Origin: Bacillus thuringiensis
GTDB taxonomy: Bacteria > Bacillota > Bacilli > Bacillales > Bacillaceae_G
Assembly: GCF_022095615.2 (NCBI RefSeq)
Contig: NZ_CP155559.1
Location: 989,501-1,053,500 of the forward strand
DNA: 64,000 nt
Reading direction: 5' to 3'
The notes below the pieces were generated by a model that saw nothing but the letters and a program-made list of their open reading frames with translations, had not been told where the DNA came from and made no database searches. Shown here piece after piece: positions 8,549 to 18,315 of this stretch. Both the position numbers and the translations under genes were made by a program. Within the stretch, counting starts at the first letter, position 1. Each line of letters begins with the position of its first letter.

Positions 8549-9526
8549 ATGAACCAATTAAAAGGAATTCACCACGTTACAGCAATTACAAGTAGTGCAG
8601 AAAAGAACTATGAGTTTTTCACCCACGTTTTAGGAATGCGTTTAGTTAAAAAAACAGTAAACCAAGATGATATTCAAACGTACCATTTATTCTTTGCAGA
8701 TGATAAAGGTAGTGCAGGAACAGATATGACATTCTTTGACTTCCCAGGTGTTCCAAAAGGGGTACACGGTACAAATGAAATTTCAAAAACTTCATTCCGC
8801 GTTCCAACTGATGCAGCACTAGCGTATTGGGTGAACCGTTTTGACCGTCTTGAAGTGGAGCATACAGGAATTAAAGAGCAATTTGGTAAGAAAACCCTTT
8901 CGTTCGTTGACTTTGATGATCAACACTATCAATTAATCTCAGATGAATTAGATAACGGGATAGAATCAGGTACACCGTGGCAAAACGGTCCAGTTCCATT
9001 AGAATATGCAATTACTGGCTTAGGACCTGTATTTATCCGCATTGCAAACTTTAGCTTCTTTAAAGAAGTGTTAGAAAAAGTTCTATTGTTTAAAGAGGTT
9101 GCGCAAGAAGGAGAATTCTATTTATTTGAAGTAAACGAAGGTGGAAACGGGGCATCAGTCATTGTAGAACATAATACGGTTCTTCCAGAAGCGCAACAAG
9201 GCTTTGGTACAGTGCACCATGCTGCATTCCGCGTAGAAGATCGCGCTGTATTAGAAGAGTGGATTGAGAGAATCGGTAGCGTGGGCCTTCCGTCATCTGG
9301 ATATGTAAATCGCCACTTCTTCGAGTCATTATACGCAAGAGTTGCACCGCAAATTTTATTTGAATTTGCTACAGATGGCCCAGGGTTTATGGGGGATGAG
9401 CCATATGAAACACTTGGAGAAAAATTATCGTTACCTCCGTTCCTAGAGCCAAAACGTGAAGAAATCGAAAAATTAGTTCGTCCAATTGATACAGTGAGAA
9501 GCACGAGAGAATTTATTAAAGAGTAA
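8549..9526 (+). CDS. Ring-cleaving dioxygenase (MhqO/MhqA-like), second copy
   Basis: 325 residues with two VOC modules. Ligand candidates are His8/His9, His223 in TVHHAAF and Glu272 in LFEFATDGPGF. An in-frame ATG at 8534 overlaps the GGAGG at 8536-8540, which must be the ribosome site, so the start is taken at 8549. It is a clear paralogue of the preceding gene, and the pair probably covers different quinone or catechol substrates. A strong terminator ends the operon. Confidence 0.88.
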   Translation: MNQLKGIHHVTAITSSAEKNYEFFTHVLGMRLVKKTVNQDDIQTYHLFFADDKGSAGTDMTFFDFPGVPKGVHGTNEISKTSFRVPTDAALAYWVNRFDRLEVEHTGIKEQFGKKTLSFVDFDDQHYQLISDELDNGIESGTPWQNGPVPLEYAITGLGPVFIRIANFSFFKEVLEKVLLFKEVAQEGEFYLFEVNEGGNGASVIVEHNTVLPEAQQGFGTVHHAAFRVEDRAVLEEWIERIGSVGLPSSGYVNRHFFESLYARVAPQILFEFATDGPGFMGDEPYETLGEKLSLPPFLEPKREEIEKLVRPIDTVRSTREFIKE

Positions 9527-9548
9527 AAGTAGAGATAATAAGTAGGAG

Positions 9549-9592
9549 AGCAAGTAGTTTTAGCGGATCGCTAGAACTGCTTGCTTTTTTAT
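9549..9592 (+). terminator. Terminator of the dioxygenase operon
   Basis: A long stem of about 17 bp (agcaagtagttttagcg / cgctagaactgcttgct, two mismatched or G-U positions) is followed by six T residues. Confidence 0.88.
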
Positions 9593-9781
9593 TTGGGCTA
9601 TAAAATTTTCTGAAAAATGTTTCTCAAGTTTTTTAAATAGAAATATTTGGTATAATTCATTTAAATTATAAATTTTCTGACAATTATTTTTCAATATATA
9701 GAAAAGAGGTGATAATATACAATTTTGATAATTGTATAAACATCCTAATTTTGTAAGTTTAAGAAAAGGAGATGCGGGTGT

Positions 9782-10876
9782 ATGGGAGTAGATGTAGTAA
9801 CAGGGGAGCAAATGAAACATTCTTTAGATGATTGGTATCGTGTAATGTTGCAGCAAAACATAGAGAAAGCCACGGAAATGAAAGAGGAGATTGATAGTAA
9901 GATTAGTGGGCTGGATGTGGATCAGGATGTATTGCTTTATCATGCGTTGTTGAATTTTAGGTATCGAGTTTTGAGTGATTGGGTTTCCATTAAAGAAGGT
10001 AACTTTAATCAAGTAGAATCTTTTGAAGTTCCGCAAGAAGGTTTGCTAGCTTATTATTATCATTTGTTTAAAGCGCTTTATTTTAGAATGGTTGAAAATT
10101 ATGAGGAAGCTAGTAAAGAATTTGAACAGGCAGAAAAATTATTAGAATACATTCAAAATCCTTGTGAAAAAGCAGAATTTAATTATCGTTTAGGTGAATT
10201 TTACTATCATACATACCAGGAAGTGAAAGGTATTCACCATATTCAAAAAGCGAAAGAGGAATTTGTAAATCATCCTGGGTACCAAATTAATGTTGCATTA
10301 TGTGAAAATATATATGGTTTATGTTGCGTGGAATTAAAGCAATTTGAATTAGCTGAAGAAAGTTTTAATATTGCTTTAGATGTATTCCAAAGATTAAATC
10401 ATAAAAAGTACGTTCTGATGATTAGAAACAATTTAGGCTGGTTATATGGTACTCAAAATCTATCTGATTTAGCCATTCGTCATGCTTCTGAAGTTGCTGA
10501 GAAATTACCTAAACATTATAAAGCGATTTTTACAGTGGCTGAAGAGTATTGTAAATTGGGTAAAATTGAGTTAGCACAAAAATATATTGCGATGGGAATT
10601 GAAATATGTAACGAATTAAAAAATAAAGAATTTCAATATCGTTTTATGATATTGGAAGAATTGAATAAGGGTTCTAATGCAAATGAAATGGAGAAAATTG
10701 TATTAGAAAGCATTGCATATTTTGAAAGTAAAAATCTGTTAGAATGTATAAAAGAATACAGTGAAAAATTAGCAATGCAATTTTATGAAGAAGGTAATCA
10801 TATCAAAGCAAGTAAATATTTTTATATAAATAATAAAGCGAATAAAAAATATTTAGAAAAGGGAGCTTTGAAATAA
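9782..10876 (+). CDS. Rap-family response-regulator phosphatase / TPR regulator
   Basis: 364 residues, the normal Rap length. The N-terminal three-helix part contains DQDVLLYHALLNFRYRV, with Gln48 in the position I equate with the catalytic Gln47 of RapH. TPR helices follow from about residue 90 to the end (for example EKAEFNYRLGEFYYHTYQ). There is no HTH domain, so it is a Rap rather than an NprR/PlcR-type regulator. Rap proteins dephosphorylate Spo0F or block regulators such as ComA and are inhibited by Phr peptides. The stop overlaps the next gene by one base (TAATG), coupling it to its own Phr. The target is not visible. Confidence 0.92.
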   Translation: MGVDVVTGEQMKHSLDDWYRVMLQQNIEKATEMKEEIDSKISGLDVDQDVLLYHALLNFRYRVLSDWVSIKEGNFNQVESFEVPQEGLLAYYYHLFKALYFRMVENYEEASKEFEQAEKLLEYIQNPCEKAEFNYRLGEFYYHTYQEVKGIHHIQKAKEEFVNHPGYQINVALCENIYGLCCVELKQFELAEESFNIALDVFQRLNHKKYVLMIRNNLGWLYGTQNLSDLAIRHASEVAEKLPKHYKAIFTVAEEYCKLGKIELAQKYIAMGIEICNELKNKEFQYRFMILEELNKGSNANEMEKIVLESIAYFESKNLLECIKEYSEKLAMQFYEEGNHIKASKYFYINNKANKKYLEKGALK

Positions 10877-11070
10877 TGAAAAAACTTAGCAAATTAATAA
10901 CGGGATTAGCACTTTTGGGGACTTTAGCGATAGGATTAAACAGCTCTACTGAATCTAATCAATACGCGAGTCGAGGAGATACTGGAGGAGCACCAGCAAG
11001 ACCAGACTACGTTAGTATTGGCGACGGTGGCGGTATTAGCAAACAAGACTCACACGCTGACCATTTTTAA
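10876..11070 (+). CDS. Phr-type signalling peptide precursor
   Basis: 64 residues: a secretion signal (MKKLSKLITGLALLGTLAIG) followed by a polar, Gly/Asp-rich tail ending SKQDSHADHF. It starts on the last base of the rap stop, the standard Rap-Phr arrangement. Phr precursors are exported, cut to a 5-7-residue peptide and reimported by Opp. The mature peptide cannot be fixed from sequence; the region after residue 30 is the likely source. Terminator follows at once. Confidence 0.8.
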   Translation: MKKLSKLITGLALLGTLAIGLNSSTESNQYASRGDTGGAPARPDYVSIGDGGGISKQDSHADHF

Positions 11071-11086
11071 ATTAAATAATAAAGTG

Positions 11087-11119
11087 AAGGGACCTCACAA
11101 CGAGGTCCCTTTTCTTTTT
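11087..11119 (+). terminator. Terminator of rap-phr
   Basis: An 8-bp GC-rich stem (gggacctc / gaggtccc), 5-base loop and TTTTCTTTTT. Confidence 0.88.
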
Positions 11120-11133
11120 ACGACCAAAAAGAA

Positions 11134-11162
11134 TTGACTTACTTTAAATATGTAACTATAAT
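11134..11162 (+). promoter_or_regulatory. Strong sigma-A promoter of the alpha/beta-hydrolase gene
   Basis: TTGACT (11134-11139), 17-base spacer, perfect TATAAT (11157-11162). The -10 box is embedded in the first TGTAAC palindrome, so a bound repressor would occlude polymerase. Confidence 0.8.
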
Positions 11163-11169
11163 AGTTACA
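11151..11169. promoter_or_regulatory. Operator candidate 1, TGTAAC-N7-GTTACA
   Basis: A perfect inverted repeat centred on the -10 box of the hydrolase promoter. The same two half-sites and spacing recur at 11216-11234. Confidence 0.7.
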
Positions 11170-11211
11170 AAATAACCATCACTAATAGCAGTGAGTAATA
11201 TTTTTTTAATA

Positions 11212-11238
11212 TAATTGTAACTGTTTTGGTTACAATTA
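11212..11238. promoter_or_regulatory. Operator candidate 2, TGTAAC-N7-GTTACA with extended arms
   Basis: Ten-base arms (taattgtaac / gttacaatta) around TGTTTTG, with the same TGTAAC-N7-GTTACA core as site 1. It lies about 65 bp downstream, within the presumed untranslated leader. The binding protein is unknown. Confidence 0.65.
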
Positions 11239-11304
11239 AAATTAATAATAAAACAACCAAAAAATGTAAAAACTTTAAATAGCAACAAGAGAAAGGAGAC
11301 GGGA

Positions 11305-12180
11305 ATGTTGAAACGGTTTAAGTTTTATTTGATTAGCGGTATTGTACTCGTTTTGTTAATTGTTTGTAACTTCGTTGATAAGCCGATTGCGAAGGTTGGA
11401 GAAGTGAAAGATACTGTTATGTTGAAGCTGAATACGAAAGAGAGTATGGCGCAAATTGATGGGCAGACGATTTATTTTAAGCAAATTGGTGAGGGGAAAC
11501 CGCCTTTACTTATGCTTCACGGGTTTGGTGGTTCTGCAGATGGGTTTAGTGATATTTATCCGGAACTTGCGCGAGATCATACGATTATTGCGGTTGATAT
11601 TTTAGGATTTGGACGTTCTTCTAAGCCGGTTGATTTTCAATATTCGTTTCCTGCGCAAGTGAATTTATATTATAAATTAATGAAGAAACTCGGATACGAT
11701 CAATTCGCAGTACTTGGTCATTCAATGGGCGGAGAGATGTCCCTTAATTTAGCGTACTTATATCCGGATGCAGTAACGCATCTCATTTTAGCGGATTCTA
11801 CAGGGATAGAGTCTTTTCAGCAAAAAGATAGTTATGAAGTGCCGCCATTATCGACAGACTTACAAACTGTAACAGAAATTACGGATTATAATAAAAATGA
11901 AGTGAAAAATAGTCGCGACGATAAAGAGCATTATGATCAGCTCACGAAAATGAGAGAGCGCCGCATTGCGATGGAAGCTGATAAAATTAAGGTACCGACT
12001 TTAATTATATGGGGACGACACGATAAGAGCGTTTCTTGGAAAAATGGTGAACTGTATCATCAGTTATTTGCAAATAGTACGTTCCATATCATTGAAAAAG
12101 GATACCACGCACCGTTTCGCCAGGAGCCAATAGAGTTTATGGAATATGTACAAGCGTTCTTTGCGAAGAATCCACAATGA
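11305..12180 (+). CDS. Membrane-anchored alpha/beta hydrolase
   Basis: 291 residues. An N-terminal hydrophobic segment (about residues 7-24) anchors or exports it. An alpha/beta-hydrolase fold follows, with HGFGG oxyanion loop, nucleophile GHSMGG (Ser140), Asp240 in WGRHDK and His268 in GYHAPF. Family members are esterases, lipases or C-C hydrolases; no specific substrate can be read. Its promoter carries two matching palindromes, so it is probably tightly repressed by an unlinked regulator. aaaggag precedes ATG. Confidence 0.85.
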   Translation: MLKRFKFYLISGIVLVLLIVCNFVDKPIAKVGEVKDTVMLKLNTKESMAQIDGQTIYFKQIGEGKPPLLMLHGFGGSADGFSDIYPELARDHTIIAVDILGFGRSSKPVDFQYSFPAQVNLYYKLMKKLGYDQFAVLGHSMGGEMSLNLAYLYPDAVTHLILADSTGIESFQQKDSYEVPPLSTDLQTVTEITDYNKNEVKNSRDDKEHYDQLTKMRERRIAMEADKIKVPTLIIWGRHDKSVSWKNGELYHQLFANSTFHIIEKGYHAPFRQEPIEFMEYVQAFFAKNPQ

Positions 12181-12257
12181 AATTTTAAGCATAAATCCAC
12201 TTCTTTCCTCATACAGTGAAACTAATAAGGCTTGTCTAAGGAAAGGAATGAAGTTGA

Positions 12258-12458
12258 TTGGAAACTTTACCATGGTGGGTGTATCTTGTAATCGTCGGGA
12301 TTGTATTAAGTGGCTACATGGTTTTATATACTTCGAAAAAAGAGCAAGAGATGGATAATGAGTTTATCGAAAAAGAAGGCGAAGTGTATATGAAGCGTTT
12401 AGAAGAAGAGCGCGAGAAACGGAATCAGGATAGTGATAAAGATTCGGTATTGCTTTAA
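12258..12458 (+). CDS. yhaL: YhaL-family sporulation protein
   Basis: 66 residues starting at TTG, with gaaagg about 11 bases upstream. One N-terminal membrane helix beginning PWWVYLVIVGIVL is followed by a charged helix with FIEKEGEVYMKRLEEEREKR, as in B. subtilis YhaL. In B. subtilis yhaL is associated with sporulation and lies next to yhaM and prsA. Here it is separated from yhaM by 7.3 kb of accessory genes. A terminator follows. Confidence 0.82.
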   Translation: METLPWWVYLVIVGIVLSGYMVLYTSKKEQEMDNEFIEKEGEVYMKRLEEEREKRNQDSDKDSVLL

Positions 12459-12471
12459 TAGAAAAAGTTTG

Positions 12472-12507
12472 AAGAAGAGAAATGTATTTTATTTCTCTTC
12501 TTTTTTA
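12472..12507 (+). terminator. Terminator of yhaL
   Basis: A 12-bp stem (aagaagagaaat / atttctcttctt) with a T-rich tail. Confidence 0.8.
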
Positions 12508-12673
12508 TTGCGTGAAATATTTATATAGGAGAAAAGTGCATGTTTCGTTTATTAGCTGTCATTTTAAAATGGAAGACTTGCTAAATGAAAGGGTAATTGT
12601 TTTTTGCTAGAGGGCACCAAATATTATAATTATTAAATATATTATTTTAATGTTATTGAGGAGGAGAACTAAG

Positions 12674-12907
12674 ATGAATACAAAAAAAATTCAAACCTAT
12701 GTATCGTTGTCAACAAAAGACTGGAGTGCTGAAACATTTGTCAGAACTCTAGAAGAGATTGTAGCTTCGGCAAAAGAATATGAAAATGATTATATTGAAA
12801 TCCATCAAGTTTTAGAAATGGTAGTAACAGAAGTTGAAGTTGAGTATGTAATTATTCTAAATCATACAAGAAACTTAGATGATTTGGGAAAATACCTTAA
12901 ATCATAA
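12674..12907 (+). CDS. Small conserved-looking acidic protein, unknown
   Basis: 77 residues, no signal or membrane helix. It reads as mixed helix/strand with STKDWSAETFVRTLEEIV and IEIHQVLEMVVTEVEVEYVIIL. The start is set at 12674 because GAGGAGGAG ends 6-8 bases upstream; a longer in-frame reading from 12650 has no ribosome site. Single-gene transcript with its own strong terminator. I do not recognise a family. Confidence 0.65.
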   Translation: MNTKKIQTYVSLSTKDWSAETFVRTLEEIVASAKEYENDYIEIHQVLEMVVTEVEVEYVIILNHTRNLDDLGKYLKS

Positions 12908-12925
12908 TTTCTAAATACGGTTTAT

Positions 12926-12969
12926 AAAAAAGGATGCCGTTCTACTTGAATAGAACGGCATCCTTTTTT
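12926..12969 (+). terminator. Terminator of the 77-residue gene
   Basis: A perfect 19-bp stem including aggatgccgttcta, a 6-base loop and a T tract. Symmetric A and T tracts could allow bidirectional use. Confidence 0.9.
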
Positions 12970-13061
12970 GTATCAATAATAACTGTAACCATCCAAAGCC
13001 CAATTCATACACTATGATGGGGGCTTTTTACTTACTAATCGGATGAAAGAGGAGTGTAGTG

Positions 13062-14258
13062 ATGAAAAAACGTACTGTTAATGAATCGGGAGGGAATGTG
13101 CCGCAACCGATCCGGAGTGATGGAGCAGGTGCGATTGATTCAGGGCCACGTAATGTTATGAGGGATATTCAAAATCCGAATATGTTCGTTCCACCTATAA
13201 CGGATGCGGGGCTAGTTCCTAATTTGAAATTTTCGTTCTCGGACACTTCTATGATTTTGAAGCAAGGCGGGTGGTCTCGGGAGATTACTGTGAGGGAACT
13301 TCCGGTTTCGACGACGATTGCTGGGGTGAATATGAGTTTAACGGAAGGAGGAGTGCGTGAACTTCATTGGCATAAAGAGGCGGAATGGGCGTATATGCTT
13401 TTAGGACGGGCACGCATAACGGCTGTTGATCAAAACGGACGGAATTTTATTGCTGATGTTGGCCCGGGTGATCTTTGGTATTTTCCACCTGGTATTCCAC
13501 ATTCTATTCAAGGGTTGGAACATTGCGAATTTCTACTCGTTTTCGATGATGGTCATTTTTCTGATCTATCTACTTTAGCTATTTCTGACTGGTTCGCGCA
13601 TACGCCAAAAGAAGTATTGTCGGCTAACTTTGGCGTGCCAGAGAGTGCTTTTCATTCTATCCCTTCAGATCAAGTTTATATTTATCAAGGAGAGGTACCT
13701 GGTTCACTTGAGAATCAGGAAGTGCAGTCGCCAGAAGGTAAAGTTCCTTTAACGTTTAAACATGAACTATTAAAACAAAATCCGATTAAGACTCCTGGTG
13801 GTAGCGTCCGAATAGTAGACTCTACAAATTTTCCTATTTCAAAAACAATCGCAGCAGCACTTGTTGAGGTTGAGCCTGGAGGAATGAGAGAACTCCATTG
13901 GCATCCGAACAATGATGAGTGGCAATATTATCTTACCGGGCAAGCAAGAATGACTGTGTTTCTAGGAAATGGTACCGCTCGTACATTTGATTATAGAGCT
14001 GGTGATGTCGGATATGTGCCGTTTGCGACGGGGCATTATATTCAAAATACAGGTGACGAAACATTATGGTTTTTAGAGATGTTCAAAAGCAATCGTTTTG
14101 AAGATGTATCGTTAAATCAATGGATGGCATTGACTCCTAAAGAAATAGTAGAAAGTAATATACATGTTGGGCCGCAAGTAATGGATTCCCTGCGTAAAGA
14201 GAAATGGCCTGTTGTGAAATATCCGGGGTTTTCATATGGCCCGAAAAACGATGGGTAA
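13062..14258 (+). CDS. Bicupin, oxalate decarboxylase family (OxdC/OxdD-like)
   Basis: 398 residues, two cupin domains. N-domain Mn ligands are His102, His104, Glu108 and His147 ([16 protein letters not shown]); C-domain ligands are His279, His281, Glu286 and His325. The lid, SENST in B. subtilis OxdC (Glu162), reads SDLST here at 167-171, so the essential Glu is Asp168 and the next residue Leu. Activity may therefore be altered (oxidase-like or weaker decarboxylase). There is no signal peptide. ATG 13062 is preferred over GTG 13059 for spacing to aaagagg. Confidence 0.85.
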   Translation: MKKRTVNESGGNVPQPIRSDGAGAIDSGPRNVMRDIQNPNMFVPPITDAGLVPNLKFSFSDTSMILKQGGWSREITVRELPVSTTIAGVNMSLTEGGVRELHWHKEAEWAYMLLGRARITAVDQNGRNFIADVGPGDLWYFPPGIPHSIQGLEHCEFLLVFDDGHFSDLSTLAISDWFAHTPKEVLSANFGVPESAFHSIPSDQVYIYQGEVPGSLENQEVQSPEGKVPLTFKHELLKQNPIKTPGGSVRIVDSTNFPISKTIAAALVEVEPGGMRELHWHPNNDEWQYYLTGQARMTVFLGNGTARTFDYRAGDVGYVPFATGHYIQNTGDETLWFLEMFKSNRFEDVSLNQWMALTPKEIVESNIHVGPQVMDSLRKEKWPVVKYPGFSYGPKNDG

Positions 14259-14521
14259 AAATGAATATGTACGTTATTCTTTCTGGAGACTGATAAGAAG
14301 GGATGGCGTATTTTTTATGCCTAATTTAGTCTTTACTAGTATCCGTTCTTTGTATTATTGTTCGGGAAATTATTATACAAGAAAAGTATATGAAATATAC
14401 ATACTACATAGCGCCATTTTAAGCTGTAACGCACAAGTTGCACAATCTACGCAACAACAACTCGCTTTACTCTTCATCAGTTATTTGCCCATACTAGACG
14501 TAGAGAGGTGATAAACACAGT

Positions 14522-14971
14522 ATGATTTTTAGTGAACGCTTAAAACAAGAACGAGAAAAACGAAATTGGTCGCAAAATGATTTGGCTGAAAAAATTCATG
14601 TGAGTAGGCAATCTGTTTCGAAATGGGAGACGGGAAAGAACTATCCGAGCATTGAAATTATTATTCATTTAAGCGATCTGTTCGGTATTACGATTGATGA
14701 ACTACTAAGGAGTGATGAAGAGTTGACGCAAAAAGTAATTGAAGATAGTAAACAATTAGCACATCCAAAATGGAAGGTGTTTTTTGATAGTCTCTTTATG
14801 ATGGGTGTGTTTTTGTTTCTTACAAAAATCGTTGTATGGACGTTAAATAAATTTGCAGGAGCAAGCATTACAATTATAGCGGATGCACCATACGTAATGA
14901 ATTTTTTACCTCTCATATTAATGGTTATAGGTGGTATGGGATCTGATAAGTTGAAGAAAATATATAAATAG
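14522..14971 (+). CDS. XRE-family regulator with membrane helices
   Basis: 149 residues. An N-terminal lambda-repressor-type HTH (ERLKQEREKRNWSQNDLAEK, then SRQSVSKWETGKNYPS) spans about 5-60, followed by a linker. Two hydrophobic segments lie near 88-110 and 115-140. Such HTH-membrane proteins often sense envelope conditions. GAGGTGAT precedes the ATG by about 9 bases. No partner gene is adjacent, so the target may be its own promoter. Function otherwise unknown. Confidence 0.82.
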   Translation: MIFSERLKQEREKRNWSQNDLAEKIHVSRQSVSKWETGKNYPSIEIIIHLSDLFGITIDELLRSDEELTQKVIEDSKQLAHPKWKVFFDSLFMMGVFLFLTKIVVWTLNKFAGASITIIADAPYVMNFLPLILMVIGGMGSDKLKKIYK

Positions 14972-15068
14972 AGGAAAGATTTGAAAGAAATCCCCTACAC
15001 TAGCTGTTCTTTCTACTCAAATTGTGTACTATAAAGGATAGGATGACATAAAGAAGGGGACATTTAGA

Positions 15069-15629
15069 ATGGAATTTCATGAACAGAAGATTTTGCCGGC
15101 AGTGAGGCAAATTAAAGATTTGGAGAAGCTATTACATAGTTCGTATGAGTATATCGTTATTTTAGATATTCATGTTGGTCAATTGAAGAGCGTCGTGTCA
15201 CTTGCGAAGCAATATTGTAAGAAGGTATTTTTACATGTGGATTTAATTCATGGCTTGCAAAGTGATGGGCATGCGACGGAGTATTTATGCCAAGAGTTTA
15301 GACCGTACGGGTTACTTTCGACAAAGGCCGGCGTCATTATGAAGGCGAAGCAAAAGGGCGTTGTAGCAATTCAGCGTATCTTTTTAATCGATTCTAGCGC
15401 AATGGAGAAGAGTTGCAATCTTTTGGAAAAGACGAAGCCGGATTATATTGAGGTGCTTCCAGGAGCAATGACGGACATTATCGCTGAAGTGAAGGAGCGT
15501 ACTGGTGTCCCGATTTTGGCGGGTGGTTTCATTCGTACAGTTGATGATGTGGAGAAAGCGTTAAATGCTGGTGCGACAGCAATTACGACATCAAAAAAAG
15601 AACTATGGAAACATTACCAAAAAAAGTGA
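15069..15629 (+). CDS. glpP: GlpP, glycerol-operon antiterminator
   Basis: 186 residues of GlpP type, a TIM-barrel-like fold (PVLAGGF-like PILAGGFIRTVDDVEKALNAGA near the C-terminus). In B. subtilis GlpP, activated by glycerol-3-phosphate, binds leader RNA of glpFK and glpD and prevents termination. Two matching leaders with terminators follow at 15684-15780 and 18205-18292. agaagggg precedes ATG. Confidence 0.93.
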   Translation: MEFHEQKILPAVRQIKDLEKLLHSSYEYIVILDIHVGQLKSVVSLAKQYCKKVFLHVDLIHGLQSDGHATEYLCQEFRPYGLLSTKAGVIMKAKQKGVVAIQRIFLIDSSAMEKSCNLLEKTKPDYIEVLPGAMTDIIAEVKERTGVPILAGGFIRTVDDVEKALNAGATAITTSKKELWKHYQKK

Positions 15630-15650
15630 CGAAAATGTGAAAAAATTCTG

Positions 15651-15679
15651 TTGACACCGCTTTCATGAAAGGTTAACAT
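15651..15679 (+). promoter_or_regulatory. glpFK promoter with overlapping cre-like site
   Basis: TTGACA (15651-15656), 17-base spacer and TAACAT (15674-15679). TGACACCGCTTTCA at 15652-15665 fits the CcpA cre consensus TGNAANCGNWNNCA with one mismatch and overlaps the -35, predicting catabolite repression. Confidence 0.72.
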
Positions 15680-15683
15680 TATA

Positions 15684-15780
15684 GACAAGTTAATAAACGT
15701 GACGGAGAAAAGAAGAGATCCACATTTCATTGTTTCTATATAAATTTATATAGAAGCGTGCAAAGCTGTGGGTCTTTTTC
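15684..15780 (+). promoter_or_regulatory. glpFK leader: GlpP target and terminator
   Basis: The leader starts gacaagttaataa, then purine-rich ggaga-type sequence. A terminator follows: agatccaca (15716-15724) pairs with tgtgggtct (15767-15775), with an inner palindrome ttctatataaa/tttatatagaa and a T run. The first 13 bases are identical in the glpD leader. GlpP binding should prevent the stem. Confidence 0.8.
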
Positions 15781-15857
15781 TTTTGACAAAAACGAATGGC
15801 CATTCATTTTACCTCTATCACATTTGGAAGCGTTTAAATTGATTGTGGAGGGATACT

Positions 15858-16679
15858 ATGTCAGCATTTTTAGGAGAGTTAGTAGGGACTGCGTTGTTAA
15901 TCTTACTTGGTGGCGGCGTTTGCGCTGGTGTAAGTTTAAAGAAATCGTTTGCGAAGGATTCTGGTTGGATTGTTATTACAATGGGCTGGGGCTTAGCGGT
16001 TGCTATGGCAGCGTATGCGGTTGGATCAATTAGTGGGGCACATTTGAATCCGGCTTTAACGATAGGATTAGCATTTAAGGGAGCGTTCCCATGGAGTGAC
16101 GTACCAGGTTATATCGCAGCACAAATGATTGGGGCAATTATCGGGGCAGTTCTTGTATATTTACATTACTTACCACACTGGAAAGAAACAGAAGATCCAG
16201 GAACAAAATTAGGTGTATTTGCAACAGGCCCAGCAATTCCGAACACATTTACAAACCTTTTAAGTGAAATGATTGGAACATTCGTTTTAGTATTTGGTAT
16301 ATTAGCAATTGGAGCAAATAAATTTGCAGATGGTTTAAATCCATTTATCGTAGGTTTCTTAATTGTAAGTATTGGTTTATCATTAGGTGGAACAACAGGA
16401 TACGCGATTAACCCGGCTCGTGATTTAGGTCCGCGTATCGCACACTTCTTCCTTCCGATTGCAGGAAAAGGCGGTTCAAACTGGAAGTATGCATGGATTC
16501 CAGTAGTTGGTCCGATTTTAGGTGGATCACTTGCAGGATTATTCCATCAAGTTGTATTTGAAGGAAAACAAAATGCAGCACTTATTTATGTGATTATTGC
16601 AACTGTGATTGTACTAGCAATCTCTTATATGACAAGTAAAAAAAGTGAAAGCAATACAAATAGTAGAAAAGTAGCATAG
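15858..16679 (+). CDS. glpF: GlpF, glycerol uptake facilitator
   Basis: 273 residues, six-helix aquaglyceroporin with both pore motifs: NPA at residues 64-66 (HLNPAL) and 185-187 (INPARD, with Asp as in glycerol channels). GGAGGG at 15846-15851 fixes the start at 15858 rather than an upstream TTG. It admits glycerol across the membrane for GlpK, encoded 12 bases downstream. Controlled by the preceding GlpP leader and cre-like site. Confidence 0.95.
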   Translation: MSAFLGELVGTALLILLGGGVCAGVSLKKSFAKDSGWIVITMGWGLAVAMAAYAVGSISGAHLNPALTIGLAFKGAFPWSDVPGYIAAQMIGAIIGAVLVYLHYLPHWKETEDPGTKLGVFATGPAIPNTFTNLLSEMIGTFVLVFGILAIGANKFADGLNPFIVGFLIVSIGLSLGGTTGYAINPARDLGPRIAHFFLPIAGKGGSNWKYAWIPVVGPILGGSLAGLFHQVVFEGKQNAALIYVIIATVIVLAISYMTSKKSESNTNSRKVA

Positions 16680-18182
<1,503 letters not shown>

Positions 18183-18195
18183 TCATAAACAGTGT

Positions 18196-18201
18196 TATAA
18201 T
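18196..18201 (+). promoter_or_regulatory. glpD promoter -10 box
   Basis: A perfect TATAAT (18196-18201) lies just after glpK and just before the leader motif; the -35 is weak (TTTCAA, 17-base spacer). It suggests glpD has its own promoter. Confidence 0.55.
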
Positions 18202-18204
18202 GGT

Positions 18205-18292
18205 GACAAGTTAATAATTCGGTAGGAGATTTGGAGAGACCACAACACGCTATAGAGGCGAAATCTATAGCGGAGTTCGTGGTCTCTTTTTT
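18205..18292 (+). promoter_or_regulatory. glpD leader: GlpP target and terminator
   Basis: It begins gacaagttaataa, identical to the glpFK leader, then ggaga. gagaccac pairs with gtggtctc ahead of TTTTTT, enclosing an inner gctatag/ctatagc hairpin. This is a second GlpP-dependent antitermination site. Confidence 0.8.
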
Positions 18293-18315
18293 CGTTATCA
18301 AAGGGAGGAATTACC

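Noticed and set aside
12146..12358. A 70-codon frame overlapping yhaL
   Set aside because: It starts inside the hydrolase gene and overlaps the well-supported yhaL frame in another phase.
14236..14511. A 91-codon frame after the bicupin gene
   Set aside because: It begins inside the bicupin gene, has no ribosome site and no recognisable composition; it covers the promoter region of the XRE gene.
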